From assembly GCF_003286085.1 (NCBI RefSeq), contig NW_020825600.1, positions 1 to 64,000 of the forward strand: a stretch of DNA of 64,000 nt. Reading direction: 5' to 3'. Shown here in pieces: positions 21,945-33,148 of the stretch (its first letter is position 1; every line of letters starts with the position of its first letter). The notes beneath the pieces are model-generated. The model did no database searches, was not told the DNA's origin, and worked only from the letters and a program-made list of their open reading frames with translations. The position numbers and the translations under genes were made by a program. This DNA is from Drosophila persimilis. Lineage: Eukaryota; Arthropoda; Insecta; Diptera; Drosophilidae.

Positions 21945-22129
21945 TTTTTTTTTAATTTCTTTACCTTGGAATTTTGCCCTTTTTTTTCGTCATACCTACA
22001 GCTTAAACACATTTTGATAACAGTTAATAAAAAAAATTCTCCCAACTTATGCCTTTACTCATATTTTCAATGTTGAAGTCAAACTTATGTGCCTTTTTAG
22101 ATTTTGCAAACAATTAATAGACATACTGT

Positions 22130-23050
22130 ATGCTGACGAAGCAAAACTGTGAATTCTGGCACCATCAGTTGAGAGAGGATACGCCGTACAGATTGATTAT
22201 TCGAGATATCCATCCAAATGTACCAAAACACTTAATTGAGCGCACGTTCACCGACAAGGGCTTCACAGTCATGAACATCTACTGCCCCAGGAAGCCAAAC
22301 TGGCGTAATATTGAAATAAATGAAGAGGATGATCATGAAATAAATAACTTAAAAACAAGACAGAGTATGTTCTACGTGAACCTAAAGAAAACACCAAATA
22401 TTGCAGAGGCACTAAAGATTACTCAAATTGGAAGGTACAGAGTAACAGTAATTAAGGCAAAGCACAGTAAAGAATTGGTGCAGTGCTTTAGATGCCAAGA
22501 TTTTGGACATACGCGAAACTACTGCCTTAAAAAGCCAGTCTGTGAAAAATGCTCTGGCGACCACTATACTGGATCAAAATCGTGCGAACTAAGTCTTAGC
22601 AAAAAATCCATTTGTGCAAAATGCGGCGAAGATCACCTATCTAGCTATAAAAGTTGTTCAGTCAGAATTGAACTGAGCAAGAAGCTTAAGCCGACAGCCA
22701 GACTACCAGAAGATGGAATGCCTGCCAGTAGCAAAAATAAAAATCACCCAGTCAGATCGCAAGTCATCTCAAATGCCAATGTGAGGAGTGGGTTCTCCTA
22801 TGCAGACATAGCAAGACCGCGTGCAGAGAAAAATATTAACGTAAACACATTACATGACAGCTCCCGGTTGTTTAATGGTGCTGAAGATCAACATTTTAGT
22901 AGCAAATTCAAAATATTAGAAAAAGCTATAAACGACCTTAATAGTAGAATGGATCAAATGTTCAAACTAATACAAGATACGATGGAGGCAAACAAAGCCT
23001 TCCGCGACCTGTTACAGAAGCTTATTTCAAAATTAACAAGCTTCAATTAA
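22130..23050 (+). pseudogene. LINE ORF1 (gag), C-terminal part
   Basis: This continues ORF1 after the Tc1 insertion. A PRE_C2HC-like domain (LIIRDIHPNVPKHLIERTF ... MFYVNLKKTPNI) leads into two or three zinc knuckles: CFRCQDFGHTRNYC, CEKCSGDHYTGSKSC and CAKCGEDHLSSYKSC. A coiled C-terminal segment follows (ILEKAINDLNSRMDQMFKLIQD). This is the Jockey/TART-type nucleic-acid-binding protein that packages LINE RNA. The stop is at 23048-23050. The ATG at 22130 is created by the insertion site and is not the native start. Confidence 0.85.
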
Positions 23051-23076
23051 AAATCGGATTATGAAATGCACGAGGG

Positions 23077-24289
23077 CTAGTCAAGAGCATTGAAGAACTT
23101 AGACTTTTCCTTAATGCTAATAAATTCGATGTAATGTTGATAACAGAGACACATATGCGCCCTGGTCTGAGAGCATTCGTACCAGGATACGACCAATATT
23201 ACGCTGATCATCCCAGTGGAACATCGAAAAGTGGCTCTGCTCTGTTCATACGATCGTCCATTGCCCATGCTCAGAAAGAACCTACGTCCAGGATAAACAT
23301 ACAAGTTGCCAGCGTGAGTGTGCCGACCAATGTTGGATGCATCAAGATCTCCTCAATATACCTGCCACCCAACCAACCTTGGAGTACAACTGATTTTGAA
23401 CAACTTTTTCTTAGCCTGGGGAACAGATTCATCGCAGGCGGTGACTTTAACGCAAAGCACCCATGGTGGGGTAACGTCAGATCATGCTGTCGAGGGAAGC
23501 GATTGCAAGAGGCCATCGTCAGTAGCACATGCGAAATCCTTGCCACTGGCGAGGCAACTTTCTTCTCATACAACACTCGCCTTACACCTTCTGCTCTCGA
23601 CTTTTTCATTGTCAACGGGATTGCGCAAAATAAGCTGTCAGTCGAAATTAAATATGAACTCTCCTCGGATCACCAATTGTAGCATCAGTGCATCATTCTC
23701 CACAAATCAAAACTATGAAGCAACAAATTCTCCCTCGAGGCTCTTGCGTTGAAGTATTTCAAGCCGAACTAGATAGCAGAATCAACCTCAACACGGAAAT
23801 AAAAAGTCCCGATGATATAGAAGATGCAATCTCGATATTTATGAGAAACGTAATATTGGCTGCATCTTCTGCTGCGCCTGTAAACCAATGTTCACCAAGC
23901 CAACGACGACAAGATACTCTTCCCCCGAGTGCCGTTGCACTCCTGCGCCTGAAAAGAAGAGTAAGAAGAGAGTATGCGAGAACGGGTGATACTCGAGTTC
24001 ATCAAATCTACCAAACCGACTGCAAAAGGTTCTTGCAAAAGTCAAGCAGACGAGCATTGATAACATTCTAGAAAAAGCTGGCCCCGATGCATCTTTCAAC
24101 TATACTCTCTGGAAGCTTACAAGCCGATTTAAAAGAGTAGTCATGCCTAAATCGCCAATTAAAAATCCAGCAGGCGGTTGGTGCTACTCCAGTCAGCAAA
24201 AGGCTGATATCTTCGCAGACAGTTTAGAGCAATGATTTAAACCATTTAATCTTACGTCTGCTGTTACACGAAGGGCCGTCGAGCTACAA
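23077..24289 (+). pseudogene. LINE ORF2, endonuclease and linker
   Basis: An apurinic-type endonuclease is readable from about 23086: LITETH holds the catalytic Glu, AGGDFNAKHPWWG the Asp/Asn pair, and SSDH the final Asp-His. The frame is then broken by a stop at 23680-23682, a shift near 23690, another near 24060 and a TGA at 24235. The native product nicks target DNA to prime reverse transcription. This copy is dead. Confidence 0.85.
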
Positions 24290-25167
24290 TTGGAAATGCC
24301 ATTTCAAATGTCCTTGCCAGCAAGCCCAGTCACATTTCAAGAGGTGGTGCAGCAAATTAAGAAGCTGAAGGCCAAAAAATCCCCTGGAGAGGACCTGCTG
24401 GACAACAGGACTTTAAAACTTCTGCCTAAAAAAGCCCTGCTATTTATAGTGCTGCTCCTCAACAGCATTCTTAGGATAGGACACTTTCCTACCTGCTGGA
24501 AGACGGCGCTAATCTCCATGGTACCTAAGCCAGAAAAACAACATACAGAAGTCGATGGCTACAGACCAATTAGCCTGCTCTCAGCGCTAGGGAAGATGAC
24601 GGAAAGAATGATACTGAACCGCATCATGCAGCTTGAACCTGTAAAGCAAAGAATTCCAAAGTGGCAGTTTGGATTTAGAAAAGGTCACGGCACGCCAGAA
24701 CAACTTCATCGTGTGGTCAACTTCGCGCTTGATGCAATGGAGCAAAAAATGTATTCGGTAGCTGTGTTTATGGACATTCAACAAGCGTTTGACAGGGTGT
24801 GGCATGATGGCCTCCTCTTTAAGCTGAGAAACATATTGGCCCCGCAGCTATTCCAGCTGGTGAGTAGCTTTCCAATGGACAGAAGTTTTAGTGTTGTTGT
24901 AAATGGAGCAAAATCATCGAAGCGCCCAATCTGTGCAGGCGTCCCACAAGGCAGTGTTCTTGGACCAACGTTATATACCCTATATACAGCCGATATGCCT
25001 TCCTCAACGGCAATAACTGGGTTGGACGAGGACGATGTGTTGATAGCAACCTACGCGGATGACACTGCAGGGCTGACCAGAAGTCCAAGCATAAATCTAG
25101 CTACGGAAGCTCTGCAACAATATGTGAGCAGCTTTGAGGTCTGGGCTCAGAAATGGAACATAGGCAT
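24290..25167 (+). pseudogene. LINE ORF2, reverse transcriptase (interrupted)
   Basis: The RT fingers-palm region is open here: KKSPGEDLLDNR, DGYRPISLLS, FGFRKGHGT, FMDIQQAFDRVWH, GVPQGSVLGP and the catalytic ATYADDTAG. The frame is cut at 25167 by the TGTGAAGG end of the Osvaldo-like LTR. The continuation is at 34553. Confidence 0.88.
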
Positions 25168-26483
25168 TGTGAAGGCATAAGCCTCCACAATACAGAGTAT
25201 ACACACACGAAATAGAGAACGCAACGAAGAGAACGGCTATACACACACGGAAGAGAGAACGCAACGAAGAGAACGGCTTTACACACACGAAAGAGAGACG
25301 CAGACGACGGCCACGCAGCGAAGAGAGAACGCAACGAAGAGAACGGCTATACACAGAGGAAAGAGAGCGAAGCGGCAGAGAAGCCGCCGATCGGCCTTAC
25401 GCCCACGCAGCCGAGGAAAGGGCCGACGGCGAAGCAGAGAATACAGAGACGCAGCCGATCGCCCACGCCGCCGAGGCCGACAGCCGAAGCTGCGCAGCCA
25501 CGAAGCGGCAGAGAAGCTGGGAAAAGACAAAGCAGAGGCCTGGCACGGTCCAGCGCGGGCCAGACTCAGGAGTGATCTCCAAGGGCTGAACAAGACCGGT
25601 TGTGCGACGGAAAAATAAGCCGCGACCGCGGTGTGTAAAAAGAAAAAGAAGTTGTGAGCACGCAGTGTACGAAATAAGCCGACGTGACGAGGACCCGCCG
25701 CGGGATACCCGGACCCCAAAGGAGGGAAACAAGGGTGAGCCACCTCACGTATGTGAGCTCTGGGGGGGAACAGATCGGTGCAGTAGGCAGGCATAGACAG
25801 TTTTACATATCCATGCACACATGTGGTTTAATATAAGTTTCTTTTGCGCTTATTTCCCCGCTGCAGGCGCGGGATTTTAAGTAGGGGAATGATCCAAAAA
25901 TAATAAAGACACCAACCTCCACCCACCTGTCTCAGAACATTCGCCCGTAGGAATCACTCACTCCCCCACCCCCTCTCTTCCCTTTTCCCGGGAGGCCCAG
26001 CGAAGTGGATGTGAGTCGTGGATCACGCGGCATTCACCAAGCTGGGTTCCTCCTCTCCTGTACCTTTTCCCCCGGGGGACCCGGCGATGCTGGATGTGAG
26101 TCGTGGATTCACGCGGCATTCGCAAAGCCGGGTTCCCTCTCCTACACCCTCGCCCTGGGGACCTGGCGACGCAGATGTGAGTCGTGGATCATGCGGCATC
26201 TGCTAAGCTGGACTCCCCTCCCCCATACCCATCCGATCCCTGATCCAAACCTCGTCTCCCGCCATACATGACCCGCAACGCACGTCTCTGCAGCCCCCAC
26301 GCACGGCTTCAACCACGCCCCGTGGCCGGGCCAGGCCCGACCGTCCCACGATCCACCCCACGGGCGCGCTTTCGCCACGAGCGGCTCTCCCCTTAGGTCC
26401 TCACACAACAAATTTTGCTGTGGGGAAGGACCGGGCCCTGGACAGACTGAGAAGCTGTACCTCGGCCTGAGAACTTCCTTACA
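25168..26483 (+). repeat. Osvaldo-like 5' LTR
   Basis: The LTR runs TGTGAAGGCATAAG ... TTCCTTACA. It includes a purine-rich segment of repeated AGAGAACGCAACGAAGAGAACGG-type units (25205-25350), AATAAAGAC near 25901, and three ~84-bp tandem units starting TGGATGTGAGTCGTGG near 26006, 26091 and 26173. Confidence 0.92.
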
Positions 26484-26485
26484 GA

Positions 26486-26503
26486 TGGCGCCCGAGCAGG
26501 GAC
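26486..26503 (+). promoter_or_regulatory. primer binding site, tRNA-Lys type
   Basis: TGGCGCCCGAGCAGGGAC lies two bases after the LTR. It matches the 3' end complement of a tRNA-Lys with one difference from the form I know (TGGCGCCCGAACAGGGAC). Confidence 0.75.
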
Positions 26504-27480
26504 CCACGAGGAGAGAGTCGGCGAGCATAGGGACAGGTGAAAAGTGAAAAGGGAACCGAGCAGCAGCCCACAATAAAAAGGCAAGACCCACAAAAGCAAA
26601 GACAGCAAACGATGCTTAGGACCCACGGATCAGGAAAAGCCGCCGGAGAAAGGTCAAATCAGTGATTAGCAACCCCAAAATCAGAGTCCCGGCGAGTAGC
26701 CAGCACCAATCTTTGATCCCTCGACTTATGTACAGCTGAGGCTGGTTTCTCTAATACCCCCCTAGCAAGGGCCGCCGGCACGTGTCCCAGACGCGCCGGC
26801 AAAAACCACGCGGAAAACCACGCAGCCAGCCACCTACGAGGCAGAAAGAGACGGGGAGAGACGCGAAAAACCACGCGGCCAGCCATCTACGCGACAGAAA
26901 GAGACGGGGAGAGACGCCGAAGACCCAGCACCGCGTGCCGGAGGAAAATGGCCGCGGACGGCGCCTAAAACTTTGGCACGCGCCGGCGACAAAGCGGCAC
27001 CAGCGACAGAGTAGCCAAGCAGCAGCAGCGGCAGAGCAACGAAGCAGCAGCGACAGAGCAACGAGGCAGCGGCAGAGCAACGAAGCAGCAGCGACAGAGC
27101 AACGAGGCAGCGGCAGAGCAGAGAAGCAGCAGCGACAGAGCAGCGAGGCAGCGGCAGAGCGGAAGATCAGCAGCGACAGAGCAGCGAGGCAGTGACGGAG
27201 CAGCGAGACAGTGACCGAGCAGCCAAGTAGCGACGCAGCGGTGGAACAACGGAGCAGCGAGGGACAGCCGGCGAACGCAGAGGAGCAGCTACATGGCAGC
27301 GGAACCCTCGGCCACAAAGCCATGGCCGCGGCCAATATAAGGCGGAGCAGGAACACCAGTCAGGCAGTTGTTACCGGGCAGTCAGGCAGTCGTTACCGGG
27401 CAGTCAGGCAGTTGTCACCGGGCAGTCAGGCAGTTGTTACCGGGCAGTCACACAGTTACCACCGAGCAGTCAGACAGCAC
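26504..27480 (+). repeat. Osvaldo-like leader with tandem GCAGCGACAGAG-type and GGGCAGTCAGGCAGT-type repeats
   Basis: The ~980-bp leader contains a run of AGCAACGAAGCAGCAGCGAC-like units (27000-27240). It also has about five 21-24-bp units of the form CAGTCAGGCAGTTGTTACCG (27350-27475). Open frames across it are products of these repeats and of G+C richness, so I do not call a gene here. Confidence 0.6.
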
Positions 27481-28408
27481 TTTTCCCGTACCGCGCCACG
27501 TATCCTTCGACAGGATCATCCAACCCAGTGCTGTATTCATACATATTTCATACTCGTTACTAGCGGACAAACTCCGGAAATGGGGAGTTACTTTCGACGG
27601 CCACGCGGACCCACTAGCGTTCATCGAAAGGCTCGAGGAGCGAGTGGAATCATACGGCGGGAGCCCAGAGCAGTTGCCGCGAGCCATCTCCGGTCTCCTT
27701 ACAGGGAAGGCCGAAGGATGGTTCCGAACTTTTCAGATGCAGGGACAGAATTGGACAGACTTTCGGAAAGAATTCCTAGAATTCTTCCTGCCCCCCAGAT
27801 ACTTCCAGCGGCTGGAAGACACCATACGAAGTCGGGAACAGAAGCCCAAGGAACCCTTCCGGGATTACCTTATCGAGTTGCGTCTGATGATGCAGCGAGC
27901 CCAGTATACTCGGGAACAGGAACTCGAGCGGATCTACGAAAATCTCCGTCCGGAGTATCAAATGTACACGCGCAGACAGGATTTCCGATCACTCACAGAA
28001 TTGACCCAGCTCGTCTCGGCCTACGAAACCGCGCGGGACCGAGACGCACTCCGTAGCATCGGGACCACTCAGAACCATCGAGCCGCCTATATCGGCAATG
28101 GAACCAACCCGCAACGAGGCAACAGACGCGAGACACCCGGGAAAACCGAGATCGCCAACCGAGGAATCGGCCAGGAGCAAGAGCAGGCGATCGATGTACA
28201 TCGAGCCTGCCGGAACTGCGGGGAAAACGGCCATTTCAGTAGTGCGTGCACAAACCGACAGAAGCTGTTCTGTTGGGAATGTGGCCACCGAGGGGTCCGG
28301 ACCATCAACTGCTGCCGGAAACCCGCGTCGGGAAACGGGTCGGGTCTCCGCCCAACTGGGACATGGACGGAGGCGCGCACCCAGGAACAGGAGAAACCCA
28401 CCCATTAA
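27480..28408 (+). CDS. Osvaldo-like gag
   Basis: The conserved capsid-type region begins near 27560 (LADKLRKWGVTFDGHADPLAFIERL) and continues through GLLTGKAEGWFRTF and EFFLPPRYFQRLEDTIRSREQ. A first zinc knuckle CRNCGENGHFSSAC is canonical. The second, CWECGHRGVRTINC, has Val where the His ligand belongs. The true start is unresolved: no in-frame ATG precedes the conserved block and the open frame begins upstream in the repeats at a non-ATG codon. The frame overlaps pol by 163 bp in the -1 frame, as expected for frameshift expression. Confidence 0.82.
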
Positions 28409-30150
28409 GCATGACCGGAGGAAGGATCGCTGCCCTGGTGGACATCAATGGGAGAGCATTTGCGGCCACCCTCGACACTGGAGCCACACGATCCTTCATC
28501 AGTGAGCGGCTGGCGAAGGAGATAGGGACGACCGAGAACAGGCGAGAGGTGAGGACCAGGATCCGCCTGGCAGACGGAACCAGGAAGGAGATCAACCAAG
28601 CGATAGCAGTCACAGTGCGCCTGGATCAGCAAGAAACACAGGTATCTCTTCTTATACTCCCCACGGTATTAGACGACCTCATCTTGGGACTCGACTTCCT
28701 CTGTGGCATCCGCGCGAGGATCCACTGCGGACGGGCATATCTACAGCTGAAGTTGCAGCAGAAACCCGCCGGGACGATACCATCATGCACCGCCCAGCCA
28801 CGCCCACGGTCTGTCACGTTTGCGGACTCCATTGCCATCCGAGACCAGCCGCAGACCAACACCCCACAGCCAACCACGAACCATCCACCCGCAGCGACAA
28901 CAAAGCCCTACCAGACAAGATCAAGCAACAACCCCAGGACTACGCCACCACAACAGGACACGAAGAAAGCTACGACGGAACGAACTGCGACACCGATGGA
29001 ACCAACCATGGCCAGTTCCCCAGCACGAACCCCGATACCAGCAGGACAACGCAGCAGGAAACCGAGGACTTTGGCAGAGACAACTCCGGCTCCACTGGAT
29101 CAATCCAGGGCCAGCTCGTCGAACCAGGAGTCACCAACAGGACACAGCAGGAAACCGAGGACTTTGGCAGAGACAGCTCCGGCTCCACTGGATCAATCCA
29201 GGGCCAGCTCGTCGAACCAGGAGTCACCAACAGGACACAGCAGGAACCAAAAGACTTTGGCAGAGACAGCTCCGGCTCCACTGGATCAATCCAGGGCCAG
29301 CTCGTCGAACCAGGAGTCACCAACAGTACCCAGCAGGAAACCAAGGACTTTGGCAGAGACAGCTGCGGCTCCACTGGATCAATCCAGGGCCAGCTCGTCG
29401 AACCAGGAGTCACCAACAGGACACAGCAGGAACCAAAGGACTTTGGCAGAGACAGCTCCGGCTCCACTGGATCAATCCAGGACCAGCTCGTCGAACCAGG
29501 AGTCACCAACAGGACACAGCAGAAAGCAGAAAACTTCGGCAGAGATAGCTTTAGCGCCGCTGGACCAACTCAGGGCCAGCTCATCAAACCGGGAGTCACC
29601 ACGTAGTAACCCAGCACGACAGACATCACGCAAGCCACGAACCCCGATACCACAGGACGAGATCACGGAAACCCCGACGACGGACTACCAACTGGAGCCA
29701 TTAGCCGACACCGAGATAGCTCGGGAACGCAACCCGTTTCGCCCAGCCGACTCGGATGACTACGAGACTGCGATCTTGGCCGCCATTACCGCTCTGGAAC
29801 TGGAGGACCTATCGCCGTGGCAGCAAGACCCAGACCCCGAACCACCCCCCACGCCGTGGGCAGGCAAGTTTCTGGAGGAAGAACTGGAAAAATTCGACGG
29901 ACTAGTTGGAGTCTCCCACATCGCCGAACACACGATAACAATGCGAGACGACAGGCCCGTGAAGCAGCGCAATTTTCCGAAGAACCCGGCCATGCAGAAG
30001 ATCATAAACGCGCAGGTGGACGAGCTGCTACGGGACGGAAGGATCGAGCCATCCCACAGTCCCCACAGCGCCCCAATCGTCTTGGTAGGAAAGAAGACCG
30101 GAGAAATGCGAATGTGCGTGGATTATCGCCAGCTAAATGCCACGGATTAA
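28246..30150 (+). pseudogene. Osvaldo-like pol, part 1: protease, repeat linker, RT N-terminus
   Basis: Aspartic protease is seen at about 28440-28760 with ATLDTGATRSFIS and LILGLDFL. Then comes a long Pro/Ser/Thr-rich linker containing six 31-residue repeats (29043-29600). The RT start follows (KQRNFPKNPAMQKIINAQVDELL, SAPIVLVGKKTGEMRMCVDYRQLNA). The frame ends at TAA 30148-30150. About ten bases seem missing there compared with the usual YPLPRI segment, and RT goes on in another frame. Confidence 0.87.
29043..29600 (+). repeat. six 93-bp tandem repeats in the pol linker
   Basis: Units begin near 29043, 29136, 29229, 29322, 29415 and 29508. Each encodes about 31 residues of the form RKPRTLAETAPAPLDQSRAS then SSNQESPTGHS. 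The length is a multiple of three, so copy number can vary without breaking pol. Units 1 to 5 are nearly identical; the sixth is more diverged. Confidence 0.9.
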
Positions 30151-31798
30151 CCACATTCCCGAGAGACTTCGCCACGCTCGCTACATCTCCACGCTGGACC
30201 TCAAAAACGGATACTGGCAGATCCCGGTGGCCGAGGGCAGCAGAGAGGCAACAGCATTTACCGTCCCCGGCAGAGGACTCTTCCAGTGGAAGGTCATGCC
30301 TTTCGGCCTGCACTCAGCCCCAGCGACGTTCCAGCGGGCTTTGGACAGCGTCATCGGACCCACCCTGGAGCCGTACGCGTTCGCGTACCTCGACGATATC
30401 ATCGTCATCGGAGCCACGCTAGAAGAGCATATCGACCACCTTCGCGAGGTTTTCAGGAGGCTGCGAGAGGCGAACCTCCGACTGAACAGAAACAAGTGTA
30501 GTTTCTTCAGGAAGAGTTTAGTCTACCTCGGCCATGTCATCAGTGAACAAGGCATCCACACGGACCCAGACAAGGTCAGCGCAGTCCAGAAACTAGCACC
30601 GCCCACCACACTGAAAGAACTGCGACGCTGCATCGGGATGGCATCCTGGTACCGACGCTTCGTCCCCAACTTCGCCACGGTGGTCCAACCCATGACCAAC
30701 CTGCTCAAAAAGGATCAAAAGTGGGAGTGGACAGACGAACAACAGCAGGCATTCGAGACTCTCAAGGAAAGACTTACGCAAGCACCAGTCCTGGCATGCC
30801 CCGACTTCGCCGAGCGATTCGTACTCCAAACGGACGCCAGTTCGTATGGCCTCGGAGCAGTATTGACACAACAGATCGACGGAGCAGAAAGAGTCATCGC
30901 CTACGCAAGCCGTCGACTACTCAAGGCAGAGGAAAACTACTCGGCCACCGAGAAGGAGTGCCTTGCTGTAGTCTGGGCAATCCGGAAGCTCCGATGCTTT
31001 CTGGAAGGATACCACTTCGATGTAATCACGGATCACCTCGCTTTGAAGTGGTTGAACTCCATCGATAATCCCACGGGACGCATCGCCCGCTGGGCCTTGG
31101 AGCTCCAGCAATATCGGTTTGACATCCACTACCGCCGAGGAAGCCAGAACGTTGTGGCTGACGCCCTCTCACGACAACCAGTAGAAACCCTGCAGCGAGT
31201 GGACGAAGACCGGGACCCTTGCCCCTGCCCCTGGCTGCAGAGGCTCCGCAAGCGGATCCAGGAACAGCCGGAAGGACGTCCGGAGTTCATCATCGAGAGC
31301 GACCAAATATACAAACGAGCCAGCAACAGAACCAGCGAATGGAAACTATGTGTCCACAAGGACCACCGCCGACGCGTGCTAGAAGAGTGCCACGACCATC
31401 CGACAGCAGGACACCTCGGAATCAGGAAGACAGCGACACGAATAGCCCAGAGGTACTACTGGCCCGGACTGCACCGAGATATCGCCCGATATATCCAGCA
31501 GTGCACCAAGTGCCAGCAGTACAAGGTGAGTCAAACCAAACCAGGAGGGAAGATGCACACCCGCCAAGCCCAGGAACCACTGGACATCGTCTATGCCGAC
31601 TTCATTGGACCATTGCCCCGATCCAAACACGGCAATACTATGTTGCTGGTGTTCTTCGACGCCTTCAGCAAGTGGGTGGAGTTGGTCCCACTCCGTCACG
31701 AGTCGCTCTTTCCGAAAGTTCTGCAAACTAGCAGGCATGGAACTGGAGTATACGGCGCCCTATACGCCACAACAAAACCCCACGGAACGAGCCAATAG
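30137..31798 (+). pseudogene. Osvaldo-like pol, part 2: RT, RNase H, integrase N-terminus
   Basis: The frame begins in RT (PRINHIPERLRHARYISTLDL) and includes the catalytic YLDDIIVI near 30388. RNase H follows (LQTDASSYGLGAVL, TDHLALKWL). The chromodomain-less integrase starts with an H2C2 finger (HPTAGHLGIRKT ... CTKCQQYK) and the first catalytic Asp in VYADFIGPLP. A deletion after WVELVPLRHES removes the integrase stretch that should hold the second Asp. The remainder of this frame, to 31798, is out-of-frame sequence. Confidence 0.88.
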
Positions 31799-32402
31799 GA
31801 CGATCAAAACCATGATCGCCCAGTACATCGATGGAGACCAGCGGACATGGGACGAGCTGCTACCCGAACTCAGCCTAGCCATCAACAGCAGCACGTCGGA
31901 CACCACAGGCTTCAGCCCAGCATTCATCGTACTCGGCCGGGAACCTCGGTTGCCTGGAGCCTTGTACGAAGAGACGACCCCAGGACTAGGCGAAGTGACA
32001 GAGACCCCAACCGACAAGGCCAAGCGACTCAAGGAAATCTTCGCCATCGTACAGGAAAATACCCAGCAGGCATCACAGACGCAGAGCAGGACCTACAACC
32101 TACGTCGACGCGAATGGAGACCCACGATCGGGACGCTCGTGATGCTACGCCAACATCACCTGTCCAAAGCGGCGGACAACTTCGCTGCCAAACTGGCTCC
32201 CAAATATGAGGGGCCTTACAAAGTGATTAAATTTATTTCTCCCACCATAGCCCGACTCCAGAAGCATCCGGGAAGACAACGACGAACGGCCGGACTAGCC
32301 GACCTCAAGGCCTACCACGACAACGAGCACACACTCACCAGCGAAGACAACGAAGACAACGATGACGACGACCCCAGCACCAGGAAAACCGCGAGTTCAT
32401 GA
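31705..32402 (+). pseudogene. Osvaldo-like pol, part 3: integrase C-terminus
   Basis: After the deletion, integrase resumes in a third frame with SFRKFCKLAGMELEYTAPYTP then QQNPTERANRT, which holds the catalytic Glu. It continues through the C-terminal SH3-like region (IGTLVMLRQHHLSKAADNFAAKL, YEGPYKVIK) and an Asp-rich tail. The stop is at 32400-32402. Confidence 0.85.
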
Positions 32403-33148
32403 GGGCCACTTATGGTGGTGCGCTGCCATAATGTCCTCGCCCCGCAAGGGGCAACCGCGTGCACACGCAGTAAGATAGCTTAACTCCCCTTAAGGGATTA
32501 GAGTAAGAAATAGCCAGAAACTAGAAAATGCACCGATCAGGGAAACCCAGGGCACAGGACACATCAGTGGCATAGGTCAGGTTCTAACCAAACAAGGTTT
32601 GGTCCGCCCACCAGATCCGACATGGACAACCCAAGGACGAGCGACGTACAGCCCTAGAGGCAGAGGATGGCACGGAGGGGCATCCTAGGGGTGCGTCGCC
32701 GCCCAGCTCAAGGCAACCACGGTCCACGATCAGCCAACCACAAGCAAGACACCACTCTCCGGACCCCGTAAGCAGAACCGGGCAACACCACGCGAGCAAA
32801 CCAAAGAAGGACAGCGACCTGTCATTGGGCTTGGAAGAGGCAGATGCGGGCGGACTGCTCACAGCGTTCGACGAGATGCCCGAGCTAAACGCGCTGCAGG
32901 AGGAGCAGGAATGGCCAATCGCCCCAGTCGCCTGGCGGGTCAGCACGCCTGACCGTCGCATCCCGCAAAGCCTGCTGGAAGGCGCCAGCGCTCAGGCGAA
33001 CGCGGCGCGTCACGGGCGTGTCACGGGCGCGTCACGGGCACGGCCGGATCCGCAGCCTGGAATACCACGACGGCCAACGCTTCCGCGTATACATCAGTGG
33101 AAACTTGGTGCGCATTTCACCGCGCCCCACCCCGAAGTAGGAAGGGAG
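32403..33148 (+). other. Osvaldo-like 3' region and polypurine tract
   Basis: There are ~750 bp between pol and the 3' LTR. Osvaldo relatives can have an env-like ORF here, but I see no signal peptide or membrane anchor. The only frame of size (from about 32825) runs through the polypurine tract into the LTR, so I do not call it. The tract GAAGTAGGAAGGGAG at 33134-33148 primes plus-strand synthesis. Confidence 0.6.

Larger units (their letters stand above)
16163..22128 (-). mobile_element. Tc1-family DNA transposon with IR/DR ends, host to three Helentrons
   Basis: The outer inverted repeats are 28 bp, beginning CAGTATGTCTATTAATTG at 16163 and mirrored at 22101-22128, with TA on each side (16161-16162 and 22129-22130). 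A second, inner pair of related repeats lies ~200 bp inside: TGTCTATTAAATCTTTGC at 16376 and its complement near 17542-17563. This makes the IR/DR arrangement of some Tc1 relatives. Removing the nested block 17588-21944 gives an element of about 1.6 kb, normal for Tc1. The transposase is on the minus strand and broken. Confidence 0.88.

Noticed and set aside
25279..25818. Long minus-strand frames in the Osvaldo-like LTR
   Set aside because: They recur identically in the other LTR (33260-33799), reflect G+C richness and carry no known domain.
26751..27356. 201-codon minus-strand frame in the Osvaldo-like leader
   Set aside because: Antisense of GCAGCGACAGAG-type repeats. Composition explains the open frame.
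27211..28056. 281-codon frame as an alternative gag start
   Set aside because: It reads the capsid region in the wrong frame; the conserved gag residues are in the frame ending at 28408.
28970..29509. 179-codon minus-strand frame of WIDPVEPELSLPKS-type repeats
   Set aside because: Antisense reading of the 93-bp tandem repeats in the Osvaldo-like pol.
29043..29600. CRISPR-like array
   Set aside because: Direct tandem repeats without unique spacers, inside a coding region of a eukaryotic retroelement. The 62770-63175 minisatellite was rejected for the same reason.
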